Positions 1-13,000 of a stretch of DNA of 64,000 nucleotides are shown here, in pieces. Numbering within the stretch: position 1 is the first letter of the stretch; each line of letters opens with the position of its first letter. Source of the stretch: Melanocharis versteri (taxonomy: Eukaryota > Chordata > Aves > Passeriformes > Melanocharitidae). The position numbers and the translations under genes are program-made. The stretch covers positions 70,304-134,303 of the forward strand of contig VZTG01006780.1 of the NCBI GenBank assembly GCA_013397845.1. Direction: 5' to 3'. The notes under the pieces were generated by a model. The model saw only the letters and a list, made by a program, of their open reading frames with translations, searched no databases and was not told the origin of the DNA.

Positions 1-719
1 CAGGGGCAGGCAGACCCCATCTCTCTGGAAGGGATACAGCCAGCAGCAGCAGGCTCTGATGGGGGCTGAGCTATCGCCAGCAGTGTTTAGTCACCCCTCT
101 ACAGAACTGCAGCAGAAGCTGAAAATGTTTACTTATTTTTATTTGGCTTTTTTCCCCATCTGCTGCAGCAAAATACATTTAAAAGCACAAGGGGATAAGG
201 CTCCCTCCTGCCAAGCACCAAGCCGAGCCCCCTCCGCTCCACAAAGTCCCAGCAACCTGACCTTTGCCTTCGGTCGGGCTTTTTTCAGACTCATCATTAT
301 TTTGGCTGCATTTGTGTGTGGAGGAATGCAGGTGTTTCCTCTGTTCCCACCAGCATGCCCATGCTCTGGTTTCTGAAGGGCTGGGGAGGTTGCTCGTGCA
401 TGTCCTGTCACGTTCCAGAAGGCATTTGAGGAAAATGTGGATGCAGTTCAGGCATATGACCAGGGAAACAACGCATTTGCATGCACTTGCATGTAAGTGT
501 AATTTAGGCAGGCAACGTACCGAGCTTGCTTGAAAAACTGGCCCATGTTTTTCCATTTGTGGATTGTTTTTTTTAAGTTAAGGAAAGGCAAACAACTTGT
601 TCCTCCATTTGATCTGTAATAACCCGAGCTGGTTCCCTTGGAAAGCTTATTTATTCTCCTTGGCTGCTGAAGTGGATGCCGAATTTTGAGCATCCTGAGC
701 AGAGACGGTGTGCTTATAG

Positions 720-965
720 GGTTCTTTGTTGCTGAAGCTTTTGTTGGACAATTATGAGACTCATTTATATAGCTGTTTATGTATTAAAATTGTTGGGTTG
801 CCTGGAGCTGCGGATAAGCGCTCCTTGTTTGACATATCTCTAAATAAATATAGAGGCACATTATTAATGGATACAGCTTTAAAAGCAAACACCCAGAGAT
901 GCACTTACAATAAGGGGAGGAAAAACCAAGGTTACATCATGTTGCTAGAAGCCAATTGCTTTGTT
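720..965. promoter_or_regulatory. Candidate conserved non-coding element, AT-rich
   Basis: An AT-rich block embedded in more balanced DNA. It contains ACAATTATGAG, TATTAAAATTG, a GATA-type GCGGATAAGCGC, TAAATAAATA and ATTATTAATGG within 250 bases. Clusters of homeodomain, GATA and A/T-rich cores that retain CpG are typical of vertebrate developmental enhancers. No conservation data are available here, so the call is an inference from texture only. It could equally be neutral AT-rich DNA. Confidence 0.25.
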
Positions 966-3900
966 TTCTAAGATGTTTTTCTGTAGGACACAGATGATTT
1001 TTTGACTCATTCAGTGTTTGAGCATCCAAAAAGTCTCACAGTTGTTCCAAAATTCTTTCAGCAGCATCCCACATGGCATTGATAGACAGTTACAGTGTTT
1101 TACTGTCCAGTATATCCTTTTTCCCCGATGGACTCATGCTTTTGTATTTCTGGAGAACTGTGTCCCTGCTGAGGGAGGAATCAGCATTTTAGGGCTTTTC
1201 AAACTACGTAATTTTGCAGTCTGAAGAAGAGCAGATGGCCTGGGGCCTTTACATGTGTGTGAGTGCAAGTGTTCTGATGGGTGAACACCCTGGGTCACCA
1301 GGAGAAAGTGGCAGCCTACTGCTCCAGCTGTCATGCTGCTGATCCCGTAGGTGCTGAGCTGTAGCTGGCACAAAAAGACATCTCCTGAGTGCAGAGCTGG
1401 TTCCCTGACTGGCAGTTTTGAACTCGCTTGTGCACTCTCTGCCACCCCTGCTGCACCCCTTCTCCGGAGAGCAATGTTCCCATCACTGTGCTGCTTTCTC
1501 CTCCTCCTCCCCAGCTCTCTCAGGCTTAGAGCCAGAAGCTCCCACCTGGCTTTTGCTGATGGCCCTGCTGTTTGCTCCTCAGCCCTACCAGGAACTGGCT
1601 GTTGTTTGTTTTGGATCTGAAGGGCATGGATTCGAGCAGGGCTGTGACTGAGGACAGGTTGTCCTGCCTCTGGACAGGGAGCTGAATCCAGGGTTCAGAA
1701 CTGCAGGTCAGGTTGAGAGCTGGCATCCCTCCATTCTCACTGCAGAAAGATTGATGCTTTTGCTGCTGTTTGCGCCCTGGGCCAACCACCTGCAGTTTTG
1801 GATAGAGGATTCACCACCAGCCACCTATTCCAGGGGCCAGCCAGCTCTCTGCTCAGACCTCCGTGCTCAGCAAAACCCATGGGATGACATTTGGGACATC
1901 GGACTGAGAAATGCCTGCCGATCTTCCTTGGGAAGCTGCGATGCTCCCAGGGCTGCAGGTGTATCCTGCTTTGGCAAGCTGGATGGCTGCATCCCTGCAC
2001 ACACCTCAGTGGCGCTGTTCTGCCAGCAAAGGCCTGCAGCACAAACCTGGCTGTAGGACGTAGTTTTTGTGGGCACGGGCCAGCTTTCCATGACATGCCT
2101 GCTGTGCCCCGCGGCAGGCTGGGACCTGAACTCTCCCATGGACACGGAGCCAGAGCACAGCTGGGTGCAGCAGTGCTAATGCTGGCCCAAGGGGGCCGTA
2201 TAACTTGATGAGCCCCTTCCTGCTCTTCACTAGCTTTGGGGTCGGTTGTTTCTGCTCACCCAATTAAAAAGTAAATACACTGTGCTTGGAAAACCACTGA
2301 AGGAGCAGCTTGGATATGTGAAGCAGCAAGACTCCTCAGTGTGGACAGGCAGGAGGCATGCTAGCTATTTAAGCCCTCAGAGGGGATGGTGAGGCTCCTG
2401 GCAGCTACTCTGACTCCTTCCTGGGACGCACAGTCTTCCAGGCTGAGGGCTGGTGGCTCTCTGGAGGGTGAAAGCAGGGCAGACGTTGTTATTGCCTGCT
2501 TAACTGGCCCCTTCAAGTGGCTCACCTCTTTCCTATGTGGTTGTTTGTACTGCAATCTCATCTGTAGGTGGGTGAATTGTTCTCTTCCTCACCTGGCACT
2601 ACTCCTGTGGGTGAGGAGGGAGTTGGCTGGTGTGCTCCTGTTTGTTTGCTCTAGGGAAGCGGTGTGCATTCACCTTCCATGGGGAGGGTGCAGGCTCAGC
2701 AGCCAGCGTGCCTCTTTTGGAGCCAGGTGTTTGCCAGGGCTCCTCAGAGCGCTGCTGTCTTCTGGAAGCGTGTCCCTCGGCATTGCTACCACAAGCAGGG
2801 GTGGTGTCCCAGCCCAACCCTTTGCTCCACGGCTCCCAGAGAGGCTCAGCCTTGGGGCTGGGTGGCTGCAGAAGAGCCACGGACCCAGCTAGGCACAAGC
2901 ACCCCTCTGCAAGCAGCCCTGGCTGTGGTGTCTCTGCTGTGCTGCATGAAAGGCACAGTCCTCGCTCCCACCACCCCCAAAGCAGGGATGTGGTGTCCAA
3001 GCAGTGGCTTCTCCCTGTGAGACCAAGGGTCCCCTGGGCTGGGGACAATGCACATGAAATGCAGGACTCAGCAGAAGGGAGAGTAGGGAAGAGTGAAAGA
3101 ACGCAGAAGGTTTATCAAAAAGTGCAGTCCAGTTAGAGTGCCACCATTGTCCCAAACTTCTAGCCCCTTGCACTTGCCTGCGTTGTTGGAATATGGTGAG
3201 ACAGCAGAGTGGGACTGGCCTGGGAGCTCATGGGCTGGATGGGAGATGTTTGTGTACCCAGCTGGCTGCTGCTCAGCTACTGCTCAGATTCCCAGAAGCT
3301 GTGAGCCTGGCAGGAGGGCATGACACCTCTGGCAGCACTCTGCTGTCAGAACAAAAGCACCCATGGCACTTCTAACCTCCGACCAGCATCCTGGCCGGGC
3401 TCCAAGGACTTTTGCAATCCCCCACCTCTCCCACCAGCTAGAATTCAGTTCTCCTAAATTACTCCTGCCCTCTTCTGTGAACAGCCCTCTGTCAACCCAT
3501 GGGACAGCTCTCCTGTGGAATGTGAACAGAGCTAGCTTTCATACGTGTGCTGTTAAACATTAGCTGCATCCCTCTCGGCAGGCAGCTTTTCCACCTTCTG
3601 TGCTGTGCTCTTTGCCACGTGTGCTGGCGTGCCTGCGGTACAAAGCACTCGCTCCTCATCTTCCTCAAATGGGCAAGCAAAATTGCATGATACCGAGGTG
3701 AATGTACTGAACTTTTGGTTAACTTACAGGCTTTCACTACACAGCAGAGCTTTGGGATGTGATGGAGGAGACAGAAGTGTTGAAAAATATGGAGAGAGAA
3801 TAAAAGGGCAGGCGGGGGTGATCGAATTCCAGCCAAAAAAATCTCCAAAGCAGCAAACCAGAGATGGATCAAGAATTGCCAGTGAGTCAGGGGGAAGGAA

Positions 3901-4797
3901 TGGCAGCATTGTCTCATGTTCAAGCAGAGAATCTGTAATGGAAGACGATGAAGTGCCAGGGAACTAATATCCCTCTGCAGCAATTGTTTGATCCCTCCCT
4001 TCCCCTCCAAAAAAGCAAGTTGCTGCTGGCTAGCTAACAAGTTAAAAAATCCAGTCCAAAACCTAATCTAGTCTCTTGTGCCAATAAGCGCATCTGTCAG
4101 TGTGTCGGTGTTGATCCTCCTTCAGTACATGCCACATGCTCGTGTCTTTACACAGGATGGGCTGGAAGGACCATTAACTAGATTAGAAATTCTAAGGCAC
4201 AATTAAAAACCATGCTGCTGCTTTGCTTTCATCTTCTTTCCTCTAGCTTCCAGGCTTGTTTTTTCCCTGGGCTGACACAGTCCTAAGTTGTTTGGTGGTG
4301 GTAGGGTAGCATTACACAACCCGGGCTGGTTTCTAAAGTATATAACATTGTGCATTACCTTGGCAGCAACACGAGGCTCTCCGAAAAAAAGAGTAACCCG
4401 ACCAACTGGCAAAACAATAGCTGCACTTATTGCCTGAGGAGGGGAAGATATGGGCATTGAAGCTGTGCAACCAAGGAGCGAAAAGTGCAGTTTGCTCTCC
4501 AGAGTTGCCCAAGAAAAAATGGTACAAGGAAAGGAAACGTCTGGTATATTTGTTCAAAGTGCAGCTCTATGTCTGCAGACCTGTGGCAGCTGGAGGTGCA
4601 TGGGAAGAAGGGAGACTGGAAGGTTACTGGCTCTCGGCGGTGCTCAGTGAGGCAGGACTCATGCCATTGAAGCCTAGAGGAGGGGTCCTGTGCCAGCTGC
4701 ATGGCCCCCATTCCCACGCAGAGCATTTCTCCAGGGAAAGCTCTGATGCTGCAGATAACGCCGTGGGGCGCGCTCCTGCAAGAGGGGTCCCGCTTTT

Positions 4798-4827
4798 ATT
4801 CCTCCTGCTCTCATTCCTCCTGCTCTC
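4798..4827. repeat. Two-copy perfect tandem repeat, 15-bp unit
   Basis: The 15-mer ATTCCTCCTGCTCTC occurs twice in direct succession (4798-4812 and 4813-4827) with no mismatch, within a CT-rich strand. Because the unit is a multiple of three, it writes Leu/Ser-rich runs into an open frame across the site; that frame is not otherwise gene-like. This is best explained as simple replication slippage. Confidence 0.8.
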
Positions 4828-6539
4828 CCTGCGCAGCCTGGCAGAGACGTGGACTTTCCTTGTCCTACGTGGAGCAAGGGATGCTCGGGCGGTCCCTGCC
4901 CCGCGGCTGCGAGGCAGAGAGCGGCTCCCGACTCCCGGCTGGTGCCTGTGCCCCAAGGGCAAGGAGAGCCTGGGAGAAGCAGCACCATTTGGAGCATTCC
5001 TGACCTCCTAGGCAACATCTGATAACGCAGGGTGGATTGCAGCCTCTTTTCTGAGACAGGGAATTGCTCTTTAATTGCTACTGCATTGTGCAAATGCAGT
5101 GGGGATTTTACAGACGACATAACATATTCTAAAATGACCTTTTTTTATTCCTTGGCTAAGTGTTTTCCTCACGAAGAACCGCATTTATTACTATTATTAA
5201 TGGACTCACTGGTCCTTGTTGTGGTTCCGAGTCTTTATAGTTACTGTGATTATACGATTTTTAAGGTACAGATTGAATCCTGGCCTACCTGCATTAAAAA
5301 CGGTAGAGTTCAGGAATTTGATTTTTCACAGGTTTGGGCATCAGGATATTTTTGCCTTCTGTTCTGTGCTTATTGTGATGAAAAGCTCTCATCACCACTG
5401 CCTATAGAATATATCAGGAAAACACTTCCCCTCCACAGAAAATTTGAGACATTATAATTGTTCTACTGGGATTTTAGAAAGGAATGCTGTAGTGTCCTAG
5501 TATTTCTATAGGATCCTATTTGCTTATCCTTTTTAAATGCTGCAAGATTTTTCCATATGGTAATGTTTAGGATGCATTATGAAGGCCTTTCATCTTCCTC
5601 TGAGGCACGGGATGAAATATGGGTCATGGCTAGAATGAAGCAGTAAGGCTTTGTGATCTGGTAGTCTGCTGCATCTGATATGGCAAACCCCGTGCTGCCA
5701 GGAAAGCCGTCGTCCTTTTGGGAACTTAATGGCTTGGCGGGGTTGCTTTAAAATTGCAGCTACGCCTATTTGATACCATTTGATACTTTTTTGGATGAAA
5801 GAACAAGATCTTTCACTCTCCTTACTGTGGAGTGCCAGCCAGGTTTAGTATCAACCGATGCTGAAGAGGGAAGGAAATGAAAGAAGCGTTTCTTCCCCAG
5901 AAACAGCCCTGCTTTCCTGCCTTTTCCATACGTGCACAGACGTCTGTCAGTTTTGGCACCAGAAAACATTAAAAATAAGAAGTTTTTTAAATACCGGGAA
6001 TTCTTTCACGTCTTTAAATGTCGCCCAACAGGAATGCAGAGGCTGTAAAACGGACAAAAGAGAATTGAGCCAGTCAATGTTTCTGCAGAGAGCTTATTCC
6101 TGCCTAACAAAAAATTTGAAGTATCCCGTGTGTTTTTGGAGAAGGCTAGAACAAGGCGAAAGGCACTGCCTCTTGTGCCCTGGAGCCTGGAAATTGAGAA
6201 GAAGCCCAGAGCTAAGGAACAGAGGTTGAGTTTCCTGCTGTCCCAAATTCACTCCAGCTCCGTAGCGGATTCCAGAAGTCTAGGATAGCTGATGCGAGAT
6301 GCCTGTGGTCTTTTTTGCTAGAAATACTGAGTACCTATCCTAGACACTGATTTGGAGCACAATAAACTGTGGTAAATCACGCTCTTGGCACTCAGAATAC
6401 AGATGTTTGAAATGAACAGAGGCTCTCTCAAGAGATATTTTTCACAGCCATAAAAAGCAGGAATAGCTGCTTTGCAAGAGAGGAGGTTAAATCATGGAGT
6501 TTTTTGTAAACTGCTGTGAAGCTTTGGAGAGGAAGCCAT

Positions 6540-6975
6540 TATAGGAGTACAAATTGCTCTTTATTTTTTATTTTATCTATTGCCTCATTTTCAAATAATG
6601 AAATTCTGAATGTACCTCCTTGCTAGCTGCTGAAAAATAAGAGAATGTGGGAGGATTCTTAATGACACTAATAAACCCAGCTGAACACTTTGCCAGCATT
6701 TTTTTTTTATTGCAAAAATACCGTTTTATTAATACAAATGGTCTTTGTAGGATTGCATTTGTTGTGACACAGTTTTGTTTAGAAAAATATACAGGCCAAA
6801 TTACTTTGTTAAAAACGTTCCCTTTTTCTCTGGTTAGAATGGAGCACTTAATTTCCGAATTGCATTTTACAATGGCTTTTTTTTTTGTTTGGACAGCGTA
6901 ATTTATATGCCATAATAAAAATATAAAGAATTGAAGTGACGTGATTTTAATGAAAGTGCAATGTATTAGCATGGG
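6540..6975. promoter_or_regulatory. AT-rich block, candidate conserved non-coding element
   Basis: About 430 bases at roughly 30% GC, clearly below the flanks. It includes TTAATGACACTAATAAA, TTTATTAATACAAATGG, ACTTAATTTCCG, TGACGTG (CRE-like) and GTAATTTATATGCC. The texture resembles conserved developmental enhancers or matrix-attachment-type DNA. A 131-codon frame stays open on the minus strand (6577-6972), which is longer than expected at this composition. The encoded Lys/Phe/Ile-rich peptide has no domain I recognise. I treat the frame as chance unless conservation shows a codon signature. Confidence 0.28.
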
Positions 6976-7956
6976 ATAGTTTTATGTAAGTGGAAACTTC
7001 AATTAGTGGGAAAAATGCCAATATACTGGTGGTCCACTCTGCAGCCTTTCTGCCCTGCTGTGCTTAGGGAAGAGATGGAAAGCTTGCTGGAGTTTCCAGA
7101 ACAGCCCTTTTTGCTTATCCCATCCAATCCTTCTTGTTATTAACACCTTCCTTAGCTAAAAGGTAGCATGATTTCAACTGCAGGTTATTTTCTGGCTGCA
7201 GCACATAGATTTTTCCCTTCTCTCACTTGTGTGGAGATCGTGCCGTGTGTGACAGGGGATCATTCAGCCAGCAGTGGACGGGGGTGTGAAAACCCATCCC
7301 TTTCACTGCTCTTGGCCACTGGCCTTCCCTGGACCTGCCAGGATGAGTTAGGGGTGCTCTATAGTTGTATCTCCACATGCTGTTGGGTTTGCAGAGTGCT
7401 GTGGGTGCCCACGGATCATTTTCTTCCTACCGTCCCCTTTGGCAGTGTGGTGAGGGTGAGATAAATGAGTTGCTGCTCTTCCTAGGGGGTTTTGCCTCCT
7501 GATATAATGGTGCTATTTGGGGTGGGGCCCTCTGCCCCACTGACTAAAGATGATAAATCGTGATGTACAGTAAGTCCCACGAGGGACAAGGAACACTCCT
7601 GCTTTATTTTGAGGAAAAGGGATGTGGAAACATCTGCCCTTGGAAGCCGTCAGGAATGGAGCAGGAAAAGGAATGAGCAAAGCAGGACCTAAATTCTGCT
7701 AAAAGACATGTGTTGGAGGTGGTGGGGTGCTCCGAGTGGTCAGAGCCCAGGCAGAGCCTGAAACCACTGCTGCTCTGTGCTTTTCCAGGAAAATGGAATA
7801 CGTGAGGCTCTGCAATATGTGCACTCTGTTAGGCATTGTCTGGAGTGGCTTTTCTGGGAGCAAGGGAGCTCTCTGTGCATTAGCTGGAACAACTCCTCCA
7901 CTGAATGTACGCTCTGCTTCCTTGCTTCTCTAGACCACTCCCTCCCGTCTGGCTCT

Positions 7957-8075
7957 TAGCACTTTCAGCCTTCAAAATGTTCAAATAACTCATTTTATCC
8001 TCACAAGACCTCTGTGGGAGGGATGGAGGGATGGGTAAATCCTTAGTTTGCAATTGGGAAACTGAAAAATAATCC
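7957..8075 (-). mobile_element. Ancient MIR-type SINE relic
   Basis: The + strand reads AACTCATTTTATCCTCACAA at 7987-8006, followed by a purine-rich spacer and then TTGGGAAACTGAAAA. This is the reverse complement of the central/3' part of the MIR/CORE-SINE family: GAGGATTAAATGAGTT preceded by CAGTTTCCNNATCTGTAAAAT. The proposed left end AGCACTTTCA (about 7959) corresponds to the conserved GTAAAGCGCTT segment. It is highly diverged and has no poly-A tail, as expected for an insertion older than the bird radiation. The tRNA-like head is not recognisable. The boundaries are approximate. Confidence 0.6.
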
Positions 8076-9122
8076 CTCATCCCTAATTTGCAGTGAGGTT
8101 TCAGTGTGCCAGGCAGTGCTCAGACCACACTGCAAGCACATGCCTGCACACACAGGAGCAAATGGACACTTCTGGGTGTCTCTGTACTGACACAGCTGCG
8201 TTTTTATGGCTTGGTCAAGCTGTGTGGGTACTGCAGGTTCAAACACAACTTGCTTTTGATTTCCCTCACACAACGCACACCTGGTAGGAGAGAGTCTGGT
8301 TCCCGCTGCTTGGTAAGAGATGTATTTCCCTGCTGGGCTTGGTCAGCGCGGAGGAGAAGGAATGAACGACGTGCGGTGACATCCATGGCAGTGTGCACTT
8401 GGGCACAGCAAAGCGTAACCCACCGGTGGGGCTGGCCAGAGGTGCTGGCACGTGCGGGAACCGCTGTCGGATACCTCAGGGTGCGAGGAGCCAACGGCAC
8501 CGCTGCCTCGGGGCTCTCCTGGGTGCAGCTGCTGCGTCTGGGGGCTGGTTTGCCCTTCCTGGAATCGAACTAGAACCCCCAAAGGGTCTTGCACGAAATT
8601 TGTAAACCAAAGTCGAGCCTCTTTGTCTTGTGATGCTTGCATTAATTTTACTGTGGGCTGTCAGGAGAATAACTTGTGATTAAAACTGAAAGCTGCCTTG
8701 GAACAGCTGCCAGGCTGGGAGATGTCGGTGGGGGCTCCGAGGGGTTCAGTGAACTCCAGATCTTTGGTGCATTGTTTTCCCCACACTTAGATCCATGTGC
8801 AGGATCTATTCCCAGATCTAATCAGGATTTGGAATTGCAAAGGGGTGAATGCTAGAGCTGTGATCGGAGTCTGGGAGGACAAGGCAGCCCTTATGTGATT
8901 TACCTTTATGCTGCTGTGAGCTGCTTGAAACCCTTTATAAGAAAGGGGTGAGTCTGATTTAACGAATTTACCAAAGCTCGCAGGTTTGTGGTGAAAAGTC
9001 AGTACAACAGGTCTTTGTGAGCCATGGATTTATGACATGTAAATAAGTTGGTGTGCTAATTGTGGCTGGTATTACAGGTAGCAGGCAGTTAAAAAAAGTC
9101 TCGCAGGGTGATTTATGTGGGT

Positions 9123-9148
9123 TATTTCACACACACTTGTGTGAAATA
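9123..9148. repeat. Perfect 11-bp inverted repeat with 4-nt loop
   Basis: TATTTCACACA (9123-9133) is followed by CACT and then its exact reverse complement TGTGTGAAATA (9138-9148). Flanking bases (GATTTATG upstream, TTTATAGATC downstream) could extend the stem imperfectly to about 20 pairs, giving a foldback of 45-50 nt. That is shorter than a usual pre-miRNA (about 60-80 nt), and no known miRNA seed was recognised. It may be a chance palindrome in CA-repeat-like DNA or a cruciform-prone site. Confidence 0.75.
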
Positions 9149-9999
9149 CGTTTATAGATCCTCTGCCTCCTCTCCCCGTGGCTGCAAGGGTAGGAGCAAG
9201 GAGCAGCATTCAGCATAGGCTGGCCCACGCTTCCTCCCTGGGGTGCCGAGTTCCAGAAACCAAGAATCATTAAAGCAGAGGAGAAAAAAATGGCTTTTTG
9301 GCTGAGCCTGAGCCCTCCCATCAGTGTTGCCTTGCAATCTCTGTACTGAATGGAAACGGTTTCCTCTCTCCCAGCCCTAAGCTTACAGACTGGGTTTCCT
9401 GCCTTCCTGTTAGTGCCTCCACCTACCCAGACAGCTCTGACACTTCAGACTTACTGATCAGCTATTTTCTACCACAGCTCTTTTAGCAAAGGTTTTATGC
9501 GGCGGTGTAACAGCTGACTAAGCAGCGAGCCTGCGAGCGAGAGAAATGAATGTAGGGCTTTTTTTATCCGGCAACCTGACAAGGCTCCATCTCAAACTGT
9601 GAGGCATTTCTCCATGTGAGCAGCCTGTTGAGGTGGATGGGCTGATGTTCAGTTATGCTCTTGGAGCTGGGAGGCAAGCCCTGAAGGGGCCCCCCGTGAG
9701 GTAAAAAGGCAGGGGGATGCATCAAATACAGTACCTTGAAGAGAGGAGCAGAGGCAATTTGCATAGTGAAACCACGATGTGAAGATACACTGAATGTGCG
9801 ACTTGGCTTTGAAAACAGTTATCATATGCAAAAGCAGTTAATACATAGGAGAATTCTAGAGGGAGACTCTGGACCAGAAATATGAAAGTTCAAAGTGATT
9901 TTCATAACAGACAGCCTGTCATTTCAGAAGGCTGCAGAATGGGGTGTTTTGGGGTACCACAGCCAAGCTGGAACCAGCCAGCCAGCTCCAAACTGAATT

Positions 10000-10056
10000 T
10001 TATGTGTATGTGTATATATATATATATGTATATATACACACATAATATATATATAT
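10000..10056. repeat. Compound (TG)/(TA) microsatellite with internal symmetry
   Basis: TATGTGTATGTG leads into a (TA)n run, then TGTATATATACACACA and a second (AT)n run. The segment GTGTATATA...TATATACACAC is self-complementary, so it can form a hairpin or cruciform. Such repeats are length-polymorphic and error-prone in assembly. Confidence 0.85.
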
Positions 10057-13000
10057 TCCCTCATCTGTGCTGAATTCCTTCCATAGTCAGCCTAGTGTAA
10101 CCATTCAGAGCACATTTCCATGGTGCTTTCAGTTTTCGTGCTCGCTTTTGCAAATTACTTCAAATATATCTCAAGAAATGAACTATGTCTTCAGTTAGTG
10201 ATGGATGTACCTTAAAACATTCAAAGCTCTCAAAAAGTTATGATATCTTTGGTCTGATCCTTAGCCAAACTATGTCTAGCCTTGTCGGAGTCCCTGTTTT
10301 ATTCAAACACCATTGGCAAAAACATCTGTAGACTTCCATTTAAACACTGTTGATCTACTGTCATCTATCATAAATAGGTCTTTAATTTTACCACACTGGG
10401 CATCTGGTGGAAAAAAAATTGGAGCAAATTTTGCAAATTTTAGGAATTGAGAAAATTTATGTTACTTCTATGGCACCTGATTTCCACTGTGAGGTGGTCT
10501 TATTAAGTGCCCCGTTGCCCAGTGGGTGGTGTTTGAGGGCAGGGGGGTAAGGACACCAGCAGGACATTAACACTTGCCCACTGATGAGACACACTCCTGG
10601 AGAGGGCTGCTAATTCTGGGAAGGCATGTTTCCTCCTTCTGCCTGGAAAAAAAAAAAGAAAAAAATAGAGGAATAGACAATTATTAACAAGGCAAACCAG
10701 CAAAAGTGCTAAATGAGTTCATAAGGACTTGAGAAGGAAAACAGAGAACATAGATGCTCAGGGAAGTATTGGTAACGAGAGGAGATGATGTGGATGGACT
10801 TTGTGGGGGCATAAAGTCTGGTTCAGTAGCAAGATGGAGCAAGATTAGAAAGCAAGTCTGGGCCTGACCCGTGTGCCTGAAGATGACAGGACCTGGAGGG
10901 AAAGGTGACTTCATCTGAGGATGCTTTTTCCTTGTGCTTTGTCTTTTAAGAACAGCAGTGGCACATTTCTATTTGTACCTGCTCCTGTCTCCATGCTAGC
11001 CAGTACCTCCTTGAACACCTAACTTGCACAGCAAAAAGGATGAAAAACCCATTGATATTGGGAAGACATGGCATTCCTCTCATTCAGAAGAAACCTCAGG
11101 GGTGCCTGTGAAAAGTGTTGGGAAGGCGACTCTGCAAAATTGCAACTTTTATTCTTTATACTCAGTGTAACACACATGGTTGGAGGGAGGTTTGCCCTCA
11201 GACCGTGGGGAACTGAGAAGGATGCTCAGTACTGGAGTTTTTACGGAATGGGTCAATGAGCCCACTGATGTGCTGGTGCCTTTCGTGGCATGCCTAGAAA
11301 CTGCTGCTGAATGCAATGCAGCACTGACGCCTCAGTGAATCGATTTCTCTGAATGCCATGCCAAGCAGATGAGAAGCCTTTGTCAGCCAGTTTGGGTCAT
11401 GTCCGTCATCCGATCCCTGACCTATAGCTTGTGGGAGTGGAGTACAAAGGATGAAGTCATCAGAAAAGTGCAAAGGTCTTGTGTCCTTGGAGGGGGGAGT
11501 TAGATGTGCAAGAAGAACAACATACTCAAAATAAATCAATAAATCAAAGATGCCAGCCCTAGGCAGATGTGTTTCTGTGCTGATTCTGGTGCCCGGGAAG
11601 AAGCACAGCAAAGCAGGGGTTGTCTTGGTGCCTGAGAGTGGTTTTCACACCATAGTTTTGAAATGTACTGTCACCACTGGAGCATCAGAGGATATTCAAC
11701 ATTCAGTGCTGCGTGCCTTTGCTCCCTTGACCCACAGGACTAAAGCCTGCAGAGTGAGAAGGATTTTTCAAAGTGGTGTGACAGGCTAGCAGAAAAAAAA
11801 GAACGGGTCTGTGGTGTTACAGCTATTCCTTGTATGTAAACGTCTCTTTTTACCCTGTTCAGATTCCATTTCCCCCAGGCTTTCCTCTGATTTCTTTATC
11901 TCAGCAGAAGTGGGTCAAACTCGACTGTATGTTCAAGAGGGAGGTCTCAACTACTGCACCTGGATAACATACCTTCAGTCAAATGTCACAGCCTGCCCAC
12001 TCCAGCCAGGGGCATGACTGCTTCTACAAGCATGAGAAGGTCCCAGATCATAATGCCAGCATTGCTGGGCAGCTTGGTGGCTTTTCAGCTTTTCCCTCTA
12101 TATCTCCACGTCAATCCCAGGATTTGTGAGACGTTGGAGAGGCTGGATGTTCTTGTCTTTGTGGTTTGGATAAGAGAAGGAATTAGGACTCGTCTGGCTC
12201 CAAAACTCAGGATATTAGTTACATGTTGGTAGGCTCTCCAGCAGGGCATGCTGACCACTGCATGTACCAAAACAACCTGGGTTGCTTTTTCTGGCATGAC
12301 ATTTCAGCTCCATGCCTTAACATGTTTGCATGGAAAGTGAGACAGGGGCAGCATTTTCAAAGGTGAGGATGCAGAAGTATGCAGGGACCGTTAGTGGAAG
12401 AGTTTGCTTGGAGAGCTGGAAAATTAAATAAGGAGAGTCTAAGAAGGGTGATTGAGGAGTGCAGGGGCAGCAAGATGCCAAGGCTATGGACAGATAAATG
12501 GAGTATCAATTTAGAGTAAATTGCAGTGTAACAGCTCTGTGCACACAAGTATTATGGGATTTTAGAAGCTAGGCAAATTTAACCCTTATATTCCAGGTCT
12601 GGATATGTCACTGTTGTGGCTGGACTGGTGAGTTCTCACAGATTGCAGGGTGTTTCTGTCTTTTTAAAGCTGGGACAGTTTTAGATCTTGCCACAGCTTG
12701 ATCCATTTATGGCTCCTGGATCCTTGTGTGGGAACAGAAGAAATAAAGTGAGGACTTGAGAAGAGTCTGGACAATAAAAGCCCAGAGAAGTGAGAGGGAG
12801 AAGGAGGTGGGAGGCATCCGTGGGCCTCTGTGGTGGTGGTGCAGAGCAGTTCAGGTAAGTGGGAGAGAGGCTGGGGTAAGATGACATTGTCAAACTGATG
12901 AGGCCACGTCCAGGCCGGGAGAAGAAAAGCCCTGAGTGAGCCCAGCACCTGCCCCAGCACTGGTGGCTGTTCCAGCCCAAGCTGCTTTCTGGAGGTAGCT

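Larger units (their letters stand above)
1..7956. other. Non-coding stretch without recognisable gene (left part)
   Basis: No exon or gene recognised. The first 0.7 kb and 1.0-5.0 kb are mixed-composition unique DNA, fairly pyrimidine/purine-tract rich. Open frames of up to about 190 codons occur on both strands over the same bases (for example 3492-4040 minus and 4430-5011 plus), but none has a recognisable domain or convincing splice context. A POU octamer-type site (ATTTGCAT) sits at 475-482. A GC-richer patch with scattered CpG lies at about 4745-4960; it is too weak and short to call a CpG island. AT-rich blocks at 720-965, 5075-5480 and 6540-6975 stand out from the background; the first and last are listed separately. 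The 5075-5480 block holds TTTAATTGC, TTATTACTATTATTAATGG and similar homeodomain-type cores and may also be regulatory. Confidence 0.6.

Noticed and set aside
4430..5011. 193-codon plus frame with a Leu-rich hydrophobic run
   Set aside because: The Leu/Ser run comes from a 15-bp tandem repeat; an opposite-strand frame covers the same bases and no domain or splice context is seen.
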